Positions 1 through 8,893 of a stretch of 15,462 bases of DNA are shown here, piece after piece (within the stretch, counting starts at the first letter, position 1; each line of letters begins with the position of its first letter). The stretch spans positions 940-16,401 of the forward strand of contig WKLE02002543.1 in assembly GCA_014885115.2 (NCBI GenBank), read 5' to 3'. The translations under genes were made by a program, and so were the position numbers. The stretch comes from Asterionellopsis glacialis. Lineage: Eukaryota > Bacillariophyta > Plagiogrammaphyceae > Rhaphoneidales > Asterionellopsidaceae. The notes beneath the pieces are model-generated. The model saw only the letters and a list, made by a program, of their open reading frames with translations, made no database searches and had not been told where the DNA came from.

Positions 1-215
1 TCTAATCCTACTGCAAGCATATGAGAGCAGTGCAATTCGCGTTTTGATACTATCAGAACAGCATCAAAACTCAAACTGCAAAGTATTGCAACTGAATTCC
101 AAGTTCACAAGTTTATCACACAAAAAAAAATCGGGAAAATCCCAATAGTTATCTCTTCTGATCTTCTATACCACACGTTCAAAACTCTCTTCAGGAAAAC
201 CATTCGATATACACT
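1..215 (+). promoter_or_regulatory. Upstream region of the TLC-like gene
   Basis: Non-coding, A/T-rich stretch up to the ATG at 216. An A-run lies at 122-130. I see no convincing TATA box, dyad or other recognisable element, and the true promoter may extend left of the window. Confidence 0.3.
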
Positions 216-1142
216 ATGGACTGCCAAGCCGTACGAAGTATTAGTCTCGATGCAAAATATGTATTTATTGACTACAGGCTCACTGTAATGATCGTTCATT
301 TGACTATCATCAACCTTGTTTTGCAGTACATCAAGAAACATGTTGTCACCAAACTCACAGTCAGTAAGTTTTATTCCACCGAGACCAATGACGAAATTTC
401 AATCAGATTCATGCAGTTACTCTTTGGTACTATTGTAGGGTTTTGTGGATATAGCATGCTTCTATTCAATGGTGCTACCGGCTGCAATGCTTCTGAACTA
501 TATATCTTCTATCTAGGTGGAAATATTCTTATCTTTATGGACCTTCACGAGTATGTTTTAAGATGGCCTCTTCGAGCTCCAATTTTGGGTCATCATGTTA
601 TGGTATTTTTCTTCGGTTTGGCTATGATTGAATACTTCCTTTTGCCAGCCGATTTCAATGGACCACTATCATGGTCAACAGTTCTCATTGTTTCCAACAT
701 TGGATTTATGTGGATTACTGACTTCTTCCATGTAATCTTTCGTGTCAGTACAAGCTTACAGCTCATTGAACATGCACGCAAAGCCTACCTTATTGCTTCT
801 ATTATTCGTCCCATCACATTTTGTTTGATGATCTATGGTTCGATTGAATCTGCCATGGAAGGATCGTTTGTTGGTGCAGTACCAATATTCTTGATGGCTA
901 TAGCTTATGGTTATAACTTATACAAAGCTATTGGTTTTGTCATCAACTTTAACTGTGAAAAATACTTTGAAAGTCATCAAGCTAGATGGTTAGGAGGCCA
1001 GGAAGAAGAAAGTGACGTTGATGAAGTTGAAAAGAGCTCGTCACAAACATTTGATTGCACTGAACGTGGATCCGTAGATATGGAGACTTGTAGTGGTAGT
1101 AAAGGTAGTGGTACTCCAGAAGTCGAAGAGGCGCTCCCTTAA
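216..1142 (+). CDS. Multi-pass membrane protein, TLC-domain-like
   Basis: Single-exon protein of 308 residues starting at ATG 216. Hydrophobic segments suitable for membrane spans lie at about residues 21-40, 64-84, 95-113, 122-144, 153-175, 193-212 and 219-243. Residues 95-135 have an Asp-containing helix (FMDLHEYV) followed by a loop and a paired-His helix (ILGHHVMVFF, His126-His127). This arrangement resembles the TLC fold of TRAM/Lag1/CLN8 relatives and TLCD proteins, where Asp and paired His residues lie in adjacent helices. The C-terminal 55 residues are hydrophilic, acidic and Ser-rich (from about GQEEESDVDEVEK onward), and look like a flexible cytosolic tail. Family members act in lipid synthesis, transport or membrane composition, usually in the ER or plasma membrane; the substrate here cannot be inferred. 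The gene converges on the M16 peptidase gene, 372 bp away. The coding region is secure; the family assignment is tentative and rests on pattern recognition, not an alignment. Confidence 0.6.
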   Translation: MDCQAVRSISLDAKYVFIDYRLTVMIVHLTIINLVLQYIKKHVVTKLTVSKFYSTETNDEISIRFMQLLFGTIVGFCGYSMLLFNGATGCNASELYIFYLGGNILIFMDLHEYVLRWPLRAPILGHHVMVFFFGLAMIEYFLLPADFNGPLSWSTVLIVSNIGFMWITDFFHVIFRVSTSLQLIEHARKAYLIASIIRPITFCLMIYGSIESAMEGSFVGAVPIFLMAIAYGYNLYKAIGFVINFNCEKYFESHQARWLGGQEEESDVDEVEKSSSQTFDCTERGSVDMETCSGSKGSGTPEVEEALP

Positions 1143-1514
1143 ACAATTCCATGTGTGGCTGTAGTTCGTACACGCAGAAAAGATGCTGTACATAAAGTAA
1201 AACAAATTATACACATCCTGATGGCTACGTGTACCCCAGTTGGAAAACTGGTTTGTTTTGAACTTCGGCACTAGGACTGGTATGCATTGTGAGAAAATAG
1301 TCCCTAGGTGAACGTCTGATAGGCATTTGCCAGCTTCAATCTAGACTACAGTATGGCAGCAACATCCCACCCAACACACATTATGTAATTGAACTTAACT
1401 TTGCTATGTATTTTTCTTGTTTGTTATTTATATACGTACGATGTTTGCTTGTCTGTTTGTTTTTGCTTTTCCTCCTGTCTTTGTTAATCCATCTTATCTT
1501 ATTGCTCTTCTAGT
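1143..1514. other. Convergent intergenic region (3' UTRs)
   Basis: Gap between the stop codons of the TLC-like gene and the M16 peptidase gene. It presumably holds both 3' untranslated regions. It is T-rich on the plus strand near 1405-1500. I see no RNA gene, conserved ORF or strong hairpin here. Confidence 0.4.
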
Positions 1515-4500
1515 CTAGTTTGCCAAATCAATTGCCAATTCATTCACATCCACAAATTTTGCTAAAGGAAATAATGACATCTGTCGTTTGAATTCCACAG
1601 GATTGGTGATGAATACCACATTATCACTGCCATCACCATTCTTCTTTTCTCCATCGTTACCTGTCTCTTTACCATCTGCTTCTGATGTCGGCTTACTAAT
1701 CACACCTTCACCGATACGTTCGATATGTTGCGAAGCGAACACTTGCACGGATAATTTTTGTCGTCGTGGTGCGCCCTTGGCAACATACTTATCAAAGAAT
1801 CGTAATACCATTTCCTTGGTAATTTTGGATACTTCTTCACCAATCAAGGTAAATTTACGGAAAATGTAAGATTGGTTTGTCACAACTTGCCAATACTTGG
1901 ATGATTCTTCACCCATGTTTTTATTTTTTTCTGTTAGATTTTTCACAACAGCATCCACATTCGATTGGAATTGTTCTGGGGTCATAGATACTAACGTGGA
2001 TCGGAACCGTCCCAAGAACGCTTCTAGTCGTTCATCCAAATGAATAGGATCAAATCCATCACTAGAGGTTGGGTTAGTTTGAGGCAGAAATAGTGTGAAG
2101 TTAGTGTGAGTTGATTGACTGGAGGAGTGTGTCACAATCCAATCGTACGAATTGCTAACAAAACATTAGCCATTTTTGGGTTTGTCGTACCTTTGGATTA
2201 AGAAAAGTAATCCCTTAATGTTATCACCACTAGTCTTCACGGCTGTATGGACAATGTATCCAAGTTGTTCCTCTGTTCGAAGTTCATTAAAGGCGGGTTC
2301 TTTCAATAAATGATGAAGTAATGACAATAGCGCATTTTCAGACAATTCCATAGGACCCATCTGATACACCACTTCCATACAACTATTCGTGTTGCCCTCA
2401 TTGAATTCAGGAAAACGGTACACATAATCTTGACATGACTTTAGCTGTACGACACGTAAATTTGGATGCGATGATGGGAAGGGTTCTGCAGGTTGTAATC
2501 CATTGGTGAGTGTCGCTGCAATTTCAGAGGCTTCTTCTGTAGAAACATTACCATGGATTAACATTTCAACTTGAAACCTGGATAATAATCGTTTAGCAAA
2601 GTATTGAACATCTTCTAGTGTAATTTTTTCCAATGCACCCATTTTATCTTCCATACTCCATTTCGTACCCTCCAAACACAAATCACCACCATAAAATGCA
2701 TGTTGATACGGATGTGCAAAGCCAAAATTTTGATATTCCTTGGATTAGAAAGAAAGTCAAGAAAGTGTGGAGTTTAACTAGAGTGTGAGAGGACGAAAGG
2801 AAGAAAGAGTGTCACAGCACAACGAGACGCGAACAAAAATGACAAGGACAAGACACTGTAAACACACTCTGCCAACGGTCCTATTTTTCTTCTTATTCCT
2901 TCGTTTCTTACCTTTCCAATCTTGTCTTTAATACGTTCAAAGACGTCAGCTTTTACCTTTGTAGGTACATCCTTCATGGTATGAACAATCCGTTCCATCA
3001 ATACATTCACCTTGTGGTTGTATCCACTCAAGTGCACTTCAATACCTGTACGGCCATTCGAGAGATCACAATGCAATCCTGCCATAGATGCCAAGTATGT
3101 GAATTCATTACAGTGTTCCTGTACGATTTGAACCCAAAGATAGGACAAGACACATGATTCTGGAGAATCATAGGCTGCAGATGTCCATAACAGTGCCATG
3201 ACATTCACTTTGGGCATTTCAAAGACGTTGTCAGGTTTATACCAAAGTCGCAACGTAGGTGTATCCTTCAAGAGACGGGGTTCGTCCTTCGGAAATTTCA
3301 TTTCATCATGTTGACGCAATGCAAAGTCAGTAGCAATCATATCATTCCGTTCGGGTAATCTTAGACGTTCTGACCAATCATTGTCATTCTTCTCATTTTC
3401 TTCCTCGGTACTACTTTTGCTTGGATTGGACCATGTTTGTAGTACGTCGTCATCAATTTTTGTTTTCGAATACGCTGTACCATACCATTTTTCTGACAAG
3501 TCTGTTGTACCTTCAAAAGTTTTGGATGATACCATTAAAAGTAAATTGGTAGGCACAAGATGTTCCAAAATATCAGTAATGTGTTGTGGTTCGTACTTGT
3601 AAATTTTGTAGGGTCCTGACAATACATGATGTAACGGGTAAAGTTGCATCCTTCCCGCCAAACCAGAGCAATAATCCATAGGTGGACGTTTCGATAAGAA
3701 ACGAAAGTTACAATCAGCAACAATGGATGTTTCGTGGTGTACCCATTCTTGTGGTCCTTGCGTACGTAACATATCTAAATATTGGAATACAATGCCCACA
3801 ACTGCATCTACACACTCCAAGCCTTCATTGGTAAGATCAATAGAAACGGAAAAGGCTGACCAATCTGTACAGGACCTTGATTCACCTGCTGACAATTCGT
3901 TGGCCCAACCCAAATGTTTTAACAAACTTAGGATAGAACCAGAACTTTCATGCCCTAGCAAATGCGATAGGTACCTTGTTGGTTTGGATTCGTAGAGTGT
4001 ATTATTCTCGCGTAGGGGAAAATGCATTTCCAACAAGCGATGATCTGCAATAGGGACGACATTGATGCGTTGCCCTAATTGGTCTGGTCCAAAGGGTGTG
4101 CCAGGAAATGTAGGTGGTTTTAAATTTTGATTGGAAATAGGCGTAAAGTAGGTTTGGACCAATTCTTCCAAGACTTCTAGCGATTCACGTCCCAAAACAA
4201 CCAATTTCATAACATTGGCTGAATAATACGTTTCATGGAATTTCAAGAGTGCCTCACGGATCCCATCTACCTTTAAAGTTTCTAAGTTACCAGAACCAAA
4301 TTTCGAAAACGGATGAGTCGGGTCACATAATGTTTTGTTTAGTTGGAAGGATCTCCACATGTCATTTTGTAGATTTTTCGCGTGTTCGGAATCGACAGCT
4401 TGCATTTCACGATCTGTGGCCTCCATGGTAAATAAAGGCGAAATGAAGAATTGTGCAAACCGATCCAAGGCACCTTCCAAATTGGAATGCGATATATCAA

Positions 4501-4807
4501 AAAAGTAGTTGGTGGATTCCATATCCGTAAAGGCATTGGATGATCCACCGTGTTGACTCAAATACACATTGTACGAATTTTCATCTGGATACTTTTCCGT
4601 CCCCAAGAATAACATATGTTCCAAAAAATGTGCTAATCCAGGAATATCAGATGGGTCACTTAAATGTCCTACACGGACATCCATGGCAGCACTTGATTTA
4701 TCAGTCGTGGAATCTGATATTAACAAACATTCTAATCCATTTTCTAAAATCAACGATTTATACAATCGATCGTCAATTTGACTTGTTTCAATTGCTGGAG
4801 TCGTCAT
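1515..4807 (-). CDS. IDE: Insulin-degrading-enzyme-type M16 metallopeptidase (insulysin), three exons
   Basis: Zinc metallopeptidase of family M16A that degrades small peptides in a closed chamber. Coding exons are 4807-2912, 2738-2191 and 2061-1515, giving 996 residues, close to human IDE (about 1019) and yeast Ste23. Joining them restores continuity: residues 632/633 (K|EYQ) and codon 815 (Ser, split AG|T), giving IQSDGFDPIHLDERLEAFL, which aligns with the IDE family. The inverted zinc motif HFLEH is at residues 60-64 (His60, His64 ligands, Glu63 catalytic), and the third ligand is Glu141 in AVDSEH. The substrate-binding NAFT motif is at 91-94. The C-terminal half keeps Arg786 and Tyr793 in LRTEEQLGYIV, residues that shape the active site in IDE. 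There is no signal peptide and no C-terminal SKL/AKL peroxisomal signal (it ends LAIDLAN), so a cytosolic enzyme is likely. The start is the ATG at 4807; the frame extends to 4843 only from a TTG. It is divergent from the signal peptidase gene. All known catalytic residues are present, so it is probably active. Confidence 0.95.
2062..2190 (-). other. Intron 2 of the M16 peptidase gene
   Basis: GT-AG intron of 129 nt. Donor is AAAG|gtacga at 2191/2190 and acceptor is cctctag|TGAT at 2062/2061, phase 2. Its length is a multiple of three, but it contains an in-frame stop (…KPKNG then TAG/TAA-type stop near 2166), so retention would truncate the protein before the last 181 residues. Confidence 0.85.
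2739..2911 (-). other. Intron 1 of the M16 peptidase gene
   Basis: GT-AG intron of 173 nt, phase 0. Donor is GGAAAG|gtaaga at 2912/2911 and acceptor is aatccaag|GAATAT at 2739/2738. The downstream exon opens with EYQNFGFAHPYQHAFY, which matches the expected family sequence directly after DKIGK. Confidence 0.85.
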
Positions 4808-4997
4808 GGTTGAGCAATAGATGTCCGTTATCGAAGGATGCAATCAGAAGTGCTCAAAGCGGTCTCTTTTTGGTTGTGTGGTGGAGGCTGCAATCCGGAT
4901 CTTTCAAAAAATCTTTTCCGCCGGACACGGACGCTTGGCATCTCTTGTCATCTTTTGGCATCTTCTGATAGTCTAGCAGTACCGTCTGTAGTTCCTA

Positions 4998-5033
4998 CTG
5001 TGACTCCTCCTGTTGGTTTCTGTGACTCCTCCT
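4998..5033. repeat. 14-bp direct repeat, 22-bp period
   Basis: CTGTGACTCCTCCT occurs at 4998-5011 and again at 5020-5033, separated by 8 bp. It ends immediately before the large palindrome at 5034. The first copy is part of CCTACTGTGACT (4994-5005), which recurs at 8805-8816 in the other divergent gap. Confidence 0.8.
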
Positions 5034-5065
5034 AGACAAAAGAGCCTCGAGAGGCTCTTTTGTCT
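5034..5065. repeat. Perfect inverted repeat, 15-bp arms, 2-nt centre
   Basis: The left arm AGACAAAAGAGCCTC (5034-5048) and right arm GAGGCTCTTTTGTCT (5051-5065) are exact reverse complements around a GA centre. As DNA it could extrude a cruciform; in RNA the two-nucleotide loop would force the top pairs open. It resembles a hairpin terminator but lies in a divergent, not a convergent, gap of a nuclear genome, so that role is unlikely. Confidence 0.85.
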
Positions 5066-5116
5066 TCTTTCGTGGCTTTTCTTTTATCTCTCCAATCTCC
5101 ACTCTAGAGAGGTCCT

Positions 5117-5190
5117 ACTTGGTACCCTGGTACTGTAGGTCCTATGGTACCATTATGTAAGGTACCTGGTACAGGTATGCTTGTACCTGA
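5117..5190. repeat. GTAC-rich palindromic block
   Basis: Six GTAC tetramers occur within 5122-5186, including GTACCCTGGTAC (5122-5133), ATGGTACCAT (5145-5152 core) and GTACCTGGTAC (5162-5172). Related motifs recur at 8658-8687 and 8894-8939. Confidence 0.7.
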
Positions 5191-5713
5191 CGGTCCGCCA
5201 TTCGCGAATGGGTCCCGAGACGCGCACACTTCAACAGGTTAAATTATTAATATCCCCTTCCCTAAAAAAAATGGAAGAGAGAAAAAACACGTCACCAGGA
5301 TAGACGACGCAGGACTCAGGACGACTCTCGGTGTTGGATTTTCTCATCACAGTCGATAGTCGTTACGAGCTCGTACAGTAGTCATTTTTTGTGTCGTCTG
5401 AGTCATGGGATTGTGTAGGACAACACAGGTGAAATTTGTTTTGTTCTATCCCTTTACGCTTCTTCTTCTAGTGACGACAAAAAGAGAAAGCTTTGACTTT
5501 GATACTGAAACATTTTTTCTAGCGAGAGAGCACTATAGAAGGGCGAAGAAGCTAGAAGTAAAAGTAAAATCTTTGCATCGATAGACATTGATAGCATTTC
5601 GAATCTAATTTAGAAAGAAAGTTCGAACGACAAAGCACTGTACTTGGTGTAAACCTGACAATTGCAAAACACAACAACAAGAAGAATAAAAGTATCATCA
5701 TCCTCTTTTTACA

Positions 5714-7448
5714 ATGAGTGATCAAAATAGACGGAATACAAGTTATGTGGCTTGCTTATTTCTTTTTTGCAGTACGGTTTTTGTTTTAGATAATGTGCAC
5801 ACTGTGAATGGATTCCTGACGACTCCTTCATCTTTTTCTCAACGACGACAACAACAACAACAACAACAACATCACTTCTTACGTTGGCATCACCAATCTT
5901 TTGATTCCCAACGTCTTTTCATGACTACGACTGATAAAAACAATAAGAACATTGACAATGACAATGACCTTCAATCTACAACTGTTGCTTCCTCGACAAC
6001 GACAACCACACAAGATCAAGAAATGACACCAACAGCAGTGGCCACGACGACACATAGCACTGAACAAAGTAATGAAGAAGAAGAAAACGTAGACAACGGA
6101 ATCGTTCAAACACTTTCTAAAAGTTTATCAACGAAAGTAAATACATGGAAACAAGTATCCAAAGAAGGATTTGGTACAAAAGCTAAAAATGTGGCATCCA
6201 CGATGGTACCTGGTGATATAGTTGTACCATTATGTGCCAACTTGGAACAACGTCAAGAATTAGCGAACCGTGGCATCTATGCAGGTGTCGAATACCTTGT
6301 ATGTGATATTATTCTTCAAGAAGAAGAAAACGAACAAGAACGAGTGGCCATGATAAAACCAAGATATCCATTACGGGATCATTTAGAGCGGAATGATTGG
6401 CCCGTCATGACAAAACCTTGTATAGATGCACCTATATGGATATCAAGAGCTACATGGGAGGCAGGTACAGCCTTGGGGACATTGGGTTTGACTGGTGGAT
6501 ATTTGGTGTTGGCAGCTATACTGGCATTTGTGTTTCGCTTTGTGTATGTGCCGAGTGAGAGTATGATACCTAATTTAAATCCAGGTGATATTGTTTTAGT
6601 ATCAAGATCTTTACCAGTATTACAAAAGGCAAAGGTCAGTAACTAATGCTGAATGTTCTATCTATCTTTCCTAGTATATCAATGTTGCTTATTGAAACTG
6701 CTTATCTCACACTCACGTCTCTCTGTCTCTTTCACAAACACACGTGCACATTCCCTCCCTCTCTGCTCTTCGTTGCAACTCTCTACAGGTCGGTGATGTT
6801 GTATTATTTGATCCACCATCGAAATTAAATCAAATTATTCGGGATGTAAAGAAACGTCAAGAAAAAGAACAACAACAAAATGATGGTGATGTTGACGCTT
6901 CCGATAGAAATTCAATTCAAAGTTTATCATCTGGATCACAATTATTGAAACGTGTTGTAGCAGTACCAAATGAAATGGTGGGTGTCAAGAATTCAAATCC
7001 ATATGTAGAAACAGGTCGAATCGTTACTAAAGATAAAACAGAAAAAGACCCGCAGCAACAACAACAAAGTACTTCTTTGTCATCACCATCATCATCTGTG
7101 GTATCAGATTCAAGTACTAATAATCAAGAAGCTCTTGTTCCTAAACGTATTGTACGTGCTGACATTGTGGGTCCGTATGCACGGTCGGATATATTAAATG
7201 ATGATACGTATTGGAATCGATCACCGCAACCATTAGGTAAATATGAATACTTTGTCGCTGGTGATAATGGATATCGATCTGTTGATTCACGTGTTTGGGG
7301 ACCCTTGGAACAAAAATATATCTTTGGTACAGCCAAATGGATTTTATACCCACCAAAACACTTTGGTCCTGTCCCATCGTCAGAAAATATGGTAACCATT
7401 GAACTTCCTCTTGTTGCAAGTCCAAGTACAGAGATAGATACGAACTAA
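5714..7448 (+). CDS. Type I signal peptidase, probable plastid/thylakoidal processing peptidase, two exons
   Basis: Serine/lysine endopeptidase of family S26A that cleaves signal or transit peptides at a membrane surface. Exons 5714-6634 and 6789-7448 give 526 residues; the join is phase 0 (KAK|VGDVVLFDPP). The N-terminus has a hydrophobic signal sequence (about 11-25) and then VNG|FLTTPSSFSQRR with Phe34 after the likely cleavage site, like the diatom bipartite plastid signal. A Q7 run (46-52) and a T/N/E-rich region follow. Residues 165-245 form an unrecognised but ordered-looking domain starting VPGDIVVP. A membrane span is at about 256-276. Catalytic Ser283 lies in PSESMIPNLNPGD, catalytic Lys361 in LLKRVVAVPNE, and box E is GDNGYRSVDSRVWG at 465-478. 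Ser-Lys spacing is 78 residues, longer than the 55 of E. coli LepB, because of a Q/D/S-rich insert; a second insert (about 384-422) separates Lys from box E. By homology with Plsp1/TPP it should act in the thylakoid or plastid envelope; that location is inferred. Confidence 0.92.
6635..6788 (+). other. Intron of the signal peptidase gene
   Basis: GT-AG intron of 154 nt, phase 0, with donor GCAAAG|gtcagt and acceptor ctctacag|GTCGGT. It has a pyrimidine-rich 3' half and interrupts the gene between the catalytic Ser and Lys codons. Retention gives a stop three codons in (VSN then TAA). Confidence 0.88.
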
Positions 7449-7774
7449 GTGATTGTTAAAAAATAGTAATATAAAAGTGCAATTTTACTGCTTGGAAACT
7501 GATTTGAAGAGTATGAGAACAACAAATTCTTTCACCATTTTCTTGTGCAATATGATGTATAGCAGATTCGAATAGTTGGAAACGAAATAATATAACAGTC
7601 TAGTAAGCAAAGCAAACAGACATTGAACATACGTCCGTCATGACGTCCCAAGACATGTTACTAACTATGTTTCAATTACTTCTATAATTTTGATGTATCC
7701 CTCTCTCTCTCTCTTTTATTTATTTATTTTTTTTCAAAATACTTGTGGTTTGTTCCTTGCGCATTTCTTTTCTC
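7449..7774. other. Convergent intergenic region (3' UTRs)
   Basis: Gap between the signal peptidase stop and the stop of the GtrA-like gene. It contains a (CT)7 run at 7701-7714 followed by a T/TTTA-rich stretch to about 7734. No RNA gene or conserved ORF was seen. Confidence 0.4.
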
Positions 7775-8356
7775 TTACAATTCCTTTTTTCCGTCTTTTG
7801 ACTTTGGTTGACTATTCACATAGACGCTACCAAGGTAGGCATAAATACCTGTAACCAGCACAACTACCAAGGAAGAATAAAATTCCCCAGTGTCCTCTTC
7901 ATCCACAACAGTAGTATCCTTTTTCATAATGTAGGTCTCAACGAATTGCTCAGCGGAAGCATTGAATTCGATTTTATCCAAATAGGCTGTACATGCAGAC
8001 CCAATGACGATTGATGTCAAACCGATGGGATAGTTGCTTAATAAATTTTGTACATAAGCCGAAGGCCATCCAAAGACAAGCAAACTTGACATGGCATGTC
8101 CAATGGGAATGTAAAAGAAATAGACCACGGCATAAATGGACGATGCGGCGTACACGTGTGCAAACTGTTCAATGGCTGTATTGTACAGAATCATAAACAA
8201 GACATTACTCAATACGCCCTGAATACCGAAACGAACTTGCAATGGAATATTCAACAAACTTGGATGAAGTAATTGAATTTTTGTATCATTCTTTTCCGTT
8301 TGAGTATCTTTGGGATTGCCACTTGGTATGGAAACAGATGATTCAGTAGTTGCCAT
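7775..8356 (-). CDS. Small multi-pass membrane protein, weakly GtrA-like, with C-terminal KKXX signal
   Basis: Single exon, 193 residues from the ATG at 8356; the frame extends to 8362 only through a GTG. The first ~35 residues are polar. Hydrophobic segments lie at about 42-60 (RFGIQGVLSNVLFMILYN), 65-85, 86-105, 109-126 and 161-179. The opening RFGIQGxLSNVLFxxLYN, followed by a second span and the FGWPSAYVQNLL loop, is reminiscent of GtrA-like proteins, which move lipid-linked sugars or influence membrane glycolipids; this resemblance is weak. The protein ends KDGKKEL, with lysines at -3 and -4, a textbook KKXX di-lysine ER-retrieval motif for multi-pass proteins. The last span near 161-179 is close enough to the end for a short exposed tail. 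It is divergent from the SAM-AIM24 gene. The gene is well supported; its function is unknown. Confidence 0.75.
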   Translation of the reverse strand: MATTESSVSIPSGNPKDTQTEKNDTKIQLLHPSLLNIPLQVRFGIQGVLSNVLFMILYNTAIEQFAHVYAASSIYAVVYFFYIPIGHAMSSLLVFGWPSAYVQNLLSNYPIGLTSIVIGSACTAYLDKIEFNASAEQFVETYIMKKDTTVVDEEDTGEFYSSLVVVLVTGIYAYLGSVYVNSQPKSKDGKKEL

Positions 8357-8547
8357 TGTCACTAATTATACTTTTGAATTTGTCTTGAAAACTAAGTTTG
8401 CCGACGATTACAACGTCGTCCCTCCTGGAAAATTATTTGTCGTCATTGTTATGACTCATGTCTCATGTCCCTATCGAAAGCTAGAGCAATCGTCTTTTTT
8501 TAGACCGGTACCCACCAGCAAACGAAATATACGGATTCCGTCGAAAG

Positions 8548-8573
8548 CAAGATTCCGTATGAACGGAATCTTG
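8548..8573. repeat. Hairpin-forming inverted repeat, 11-bp arms, 4-nt loop
   Basis: CAAGATTCCGT (8548-8558) and ACGGAATCTTG (8563-8573) are exact reverse complements around ATGA. A related near-palindrome ACGGATTCCGT sits just upstream at 8531-8541, so the ATTCCGT/ACGGAAT element is present in multiple orientations within 45 bp. Confidence 0.85.
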
Positions 8574-8587
8574 TAGAGAATCTATTG

Positions 8588-8599
8588 TAGACTAGTCTA
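8588..8599. repeat. Perfect 12-bp palindrome TAGACTAGTCTA
   Basis: This sequence is self-complementary. Its AGACTAGTCT core is also the centre of the 24-bp palindrome at 15060-15083. Confidence 0.75.
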
Positions 8600-8657
8600 T
8601 TCTACGTGTATTCTACTCCCGCCCATTTTTGGATCCATTCTTGCGGCTAAACACCTC

Positions 8658-8687
8658 GTACCAGGTACATATCCGTGTACCTGGTAC
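8658..8687. repeat. Pair of GTACC-W-GGTAC palindromes
   Basis: GTACCAGGTAC at 8658-8668 and its reverse complement GTACCTGGTAC at 8677-8687 are separated by 8 bp, so the pair also forms an inverted repeat. The same 11-mer occurs at 5162-5172 in the other divergent gap. Confidence 0.8.
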
Positions 8688-8893
8688 TGGTAAGGTACTT
8701 ACCCCCACTAGTTTCATTACTAAATCATGTTAGCAATATTAAGTAGAACACAACATCTAAGGTACACACTGTACAATAGTATCATTATGAAGGTATATTC
8801 TGTACCTACTGTGACTGTACCTTAGTACTCCTTTATTATTCCCTTCGGAATTTTTATTGATCTTAAAAATATATGTATAAATTTATAAAATAT

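Larger units (their letters stand above)
4808..5713. promoter_or_regulatory. Divergent intergenic region between the M16 peptidase and signal peptidase genes
   Basis: This 906-bp stretch must contain both promoters and 5' UTRs. It holds a 14-bp direct repeat (4998-5011 and 5020-5033), a perfect 15-bp-arm inverted repeat (5034-5065), and a GGTACC-rich block (5117-5190). Two bZIP-type sites are visible: ACGTCA at 5289-5294 (TGACGT on the minus strand, the core recognised by aureochrome/CREB-type factors) and TGAGTCA at 5399-5405. Six-base matches occur by chance, so these are only candidates. The last 200 bp before the ATG at 5714 are A-rich and look like a 5' leader. No clear TATA box was seen. 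Confidence 0.5.

Noticed and set aside
4808..4843. Upstream extension of the M16 peptidase start
   Set aside because: The added 12 codons start at TTG; the first real ATG is at 4807 and precedes the conserved region properly.
4540..4968. 142-residue plus-strand frame over the 5' end of the M16 peptidase gene
   Set aside because: It is antisense to the conserved zinc-binding region and has no family character.
5034..5065. Rho-independent-type terminator or riboswitch
   Set aside because: This is nuclear eukaryotic sequence and the hairpin lies upstream of both neighbouring genes.
6202..6233. GGTACCTGGT and GTACCATTATGT inside the signal peptidase gene match words in the 5117-5190 block
   Set aside because: The matches fall on Val-Pro codons of an open frame and are short; with only one coding instance coincidence is the simpler explanation, though it warns that the GTAC words are not purely intergenic.
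7570..7590. T-loop-like GATTCGAAT suggesting a tRNA
   Set aside because: The flanking bases do not form a T-stem, and no acceptor, D or anticodon arms can be built around it.
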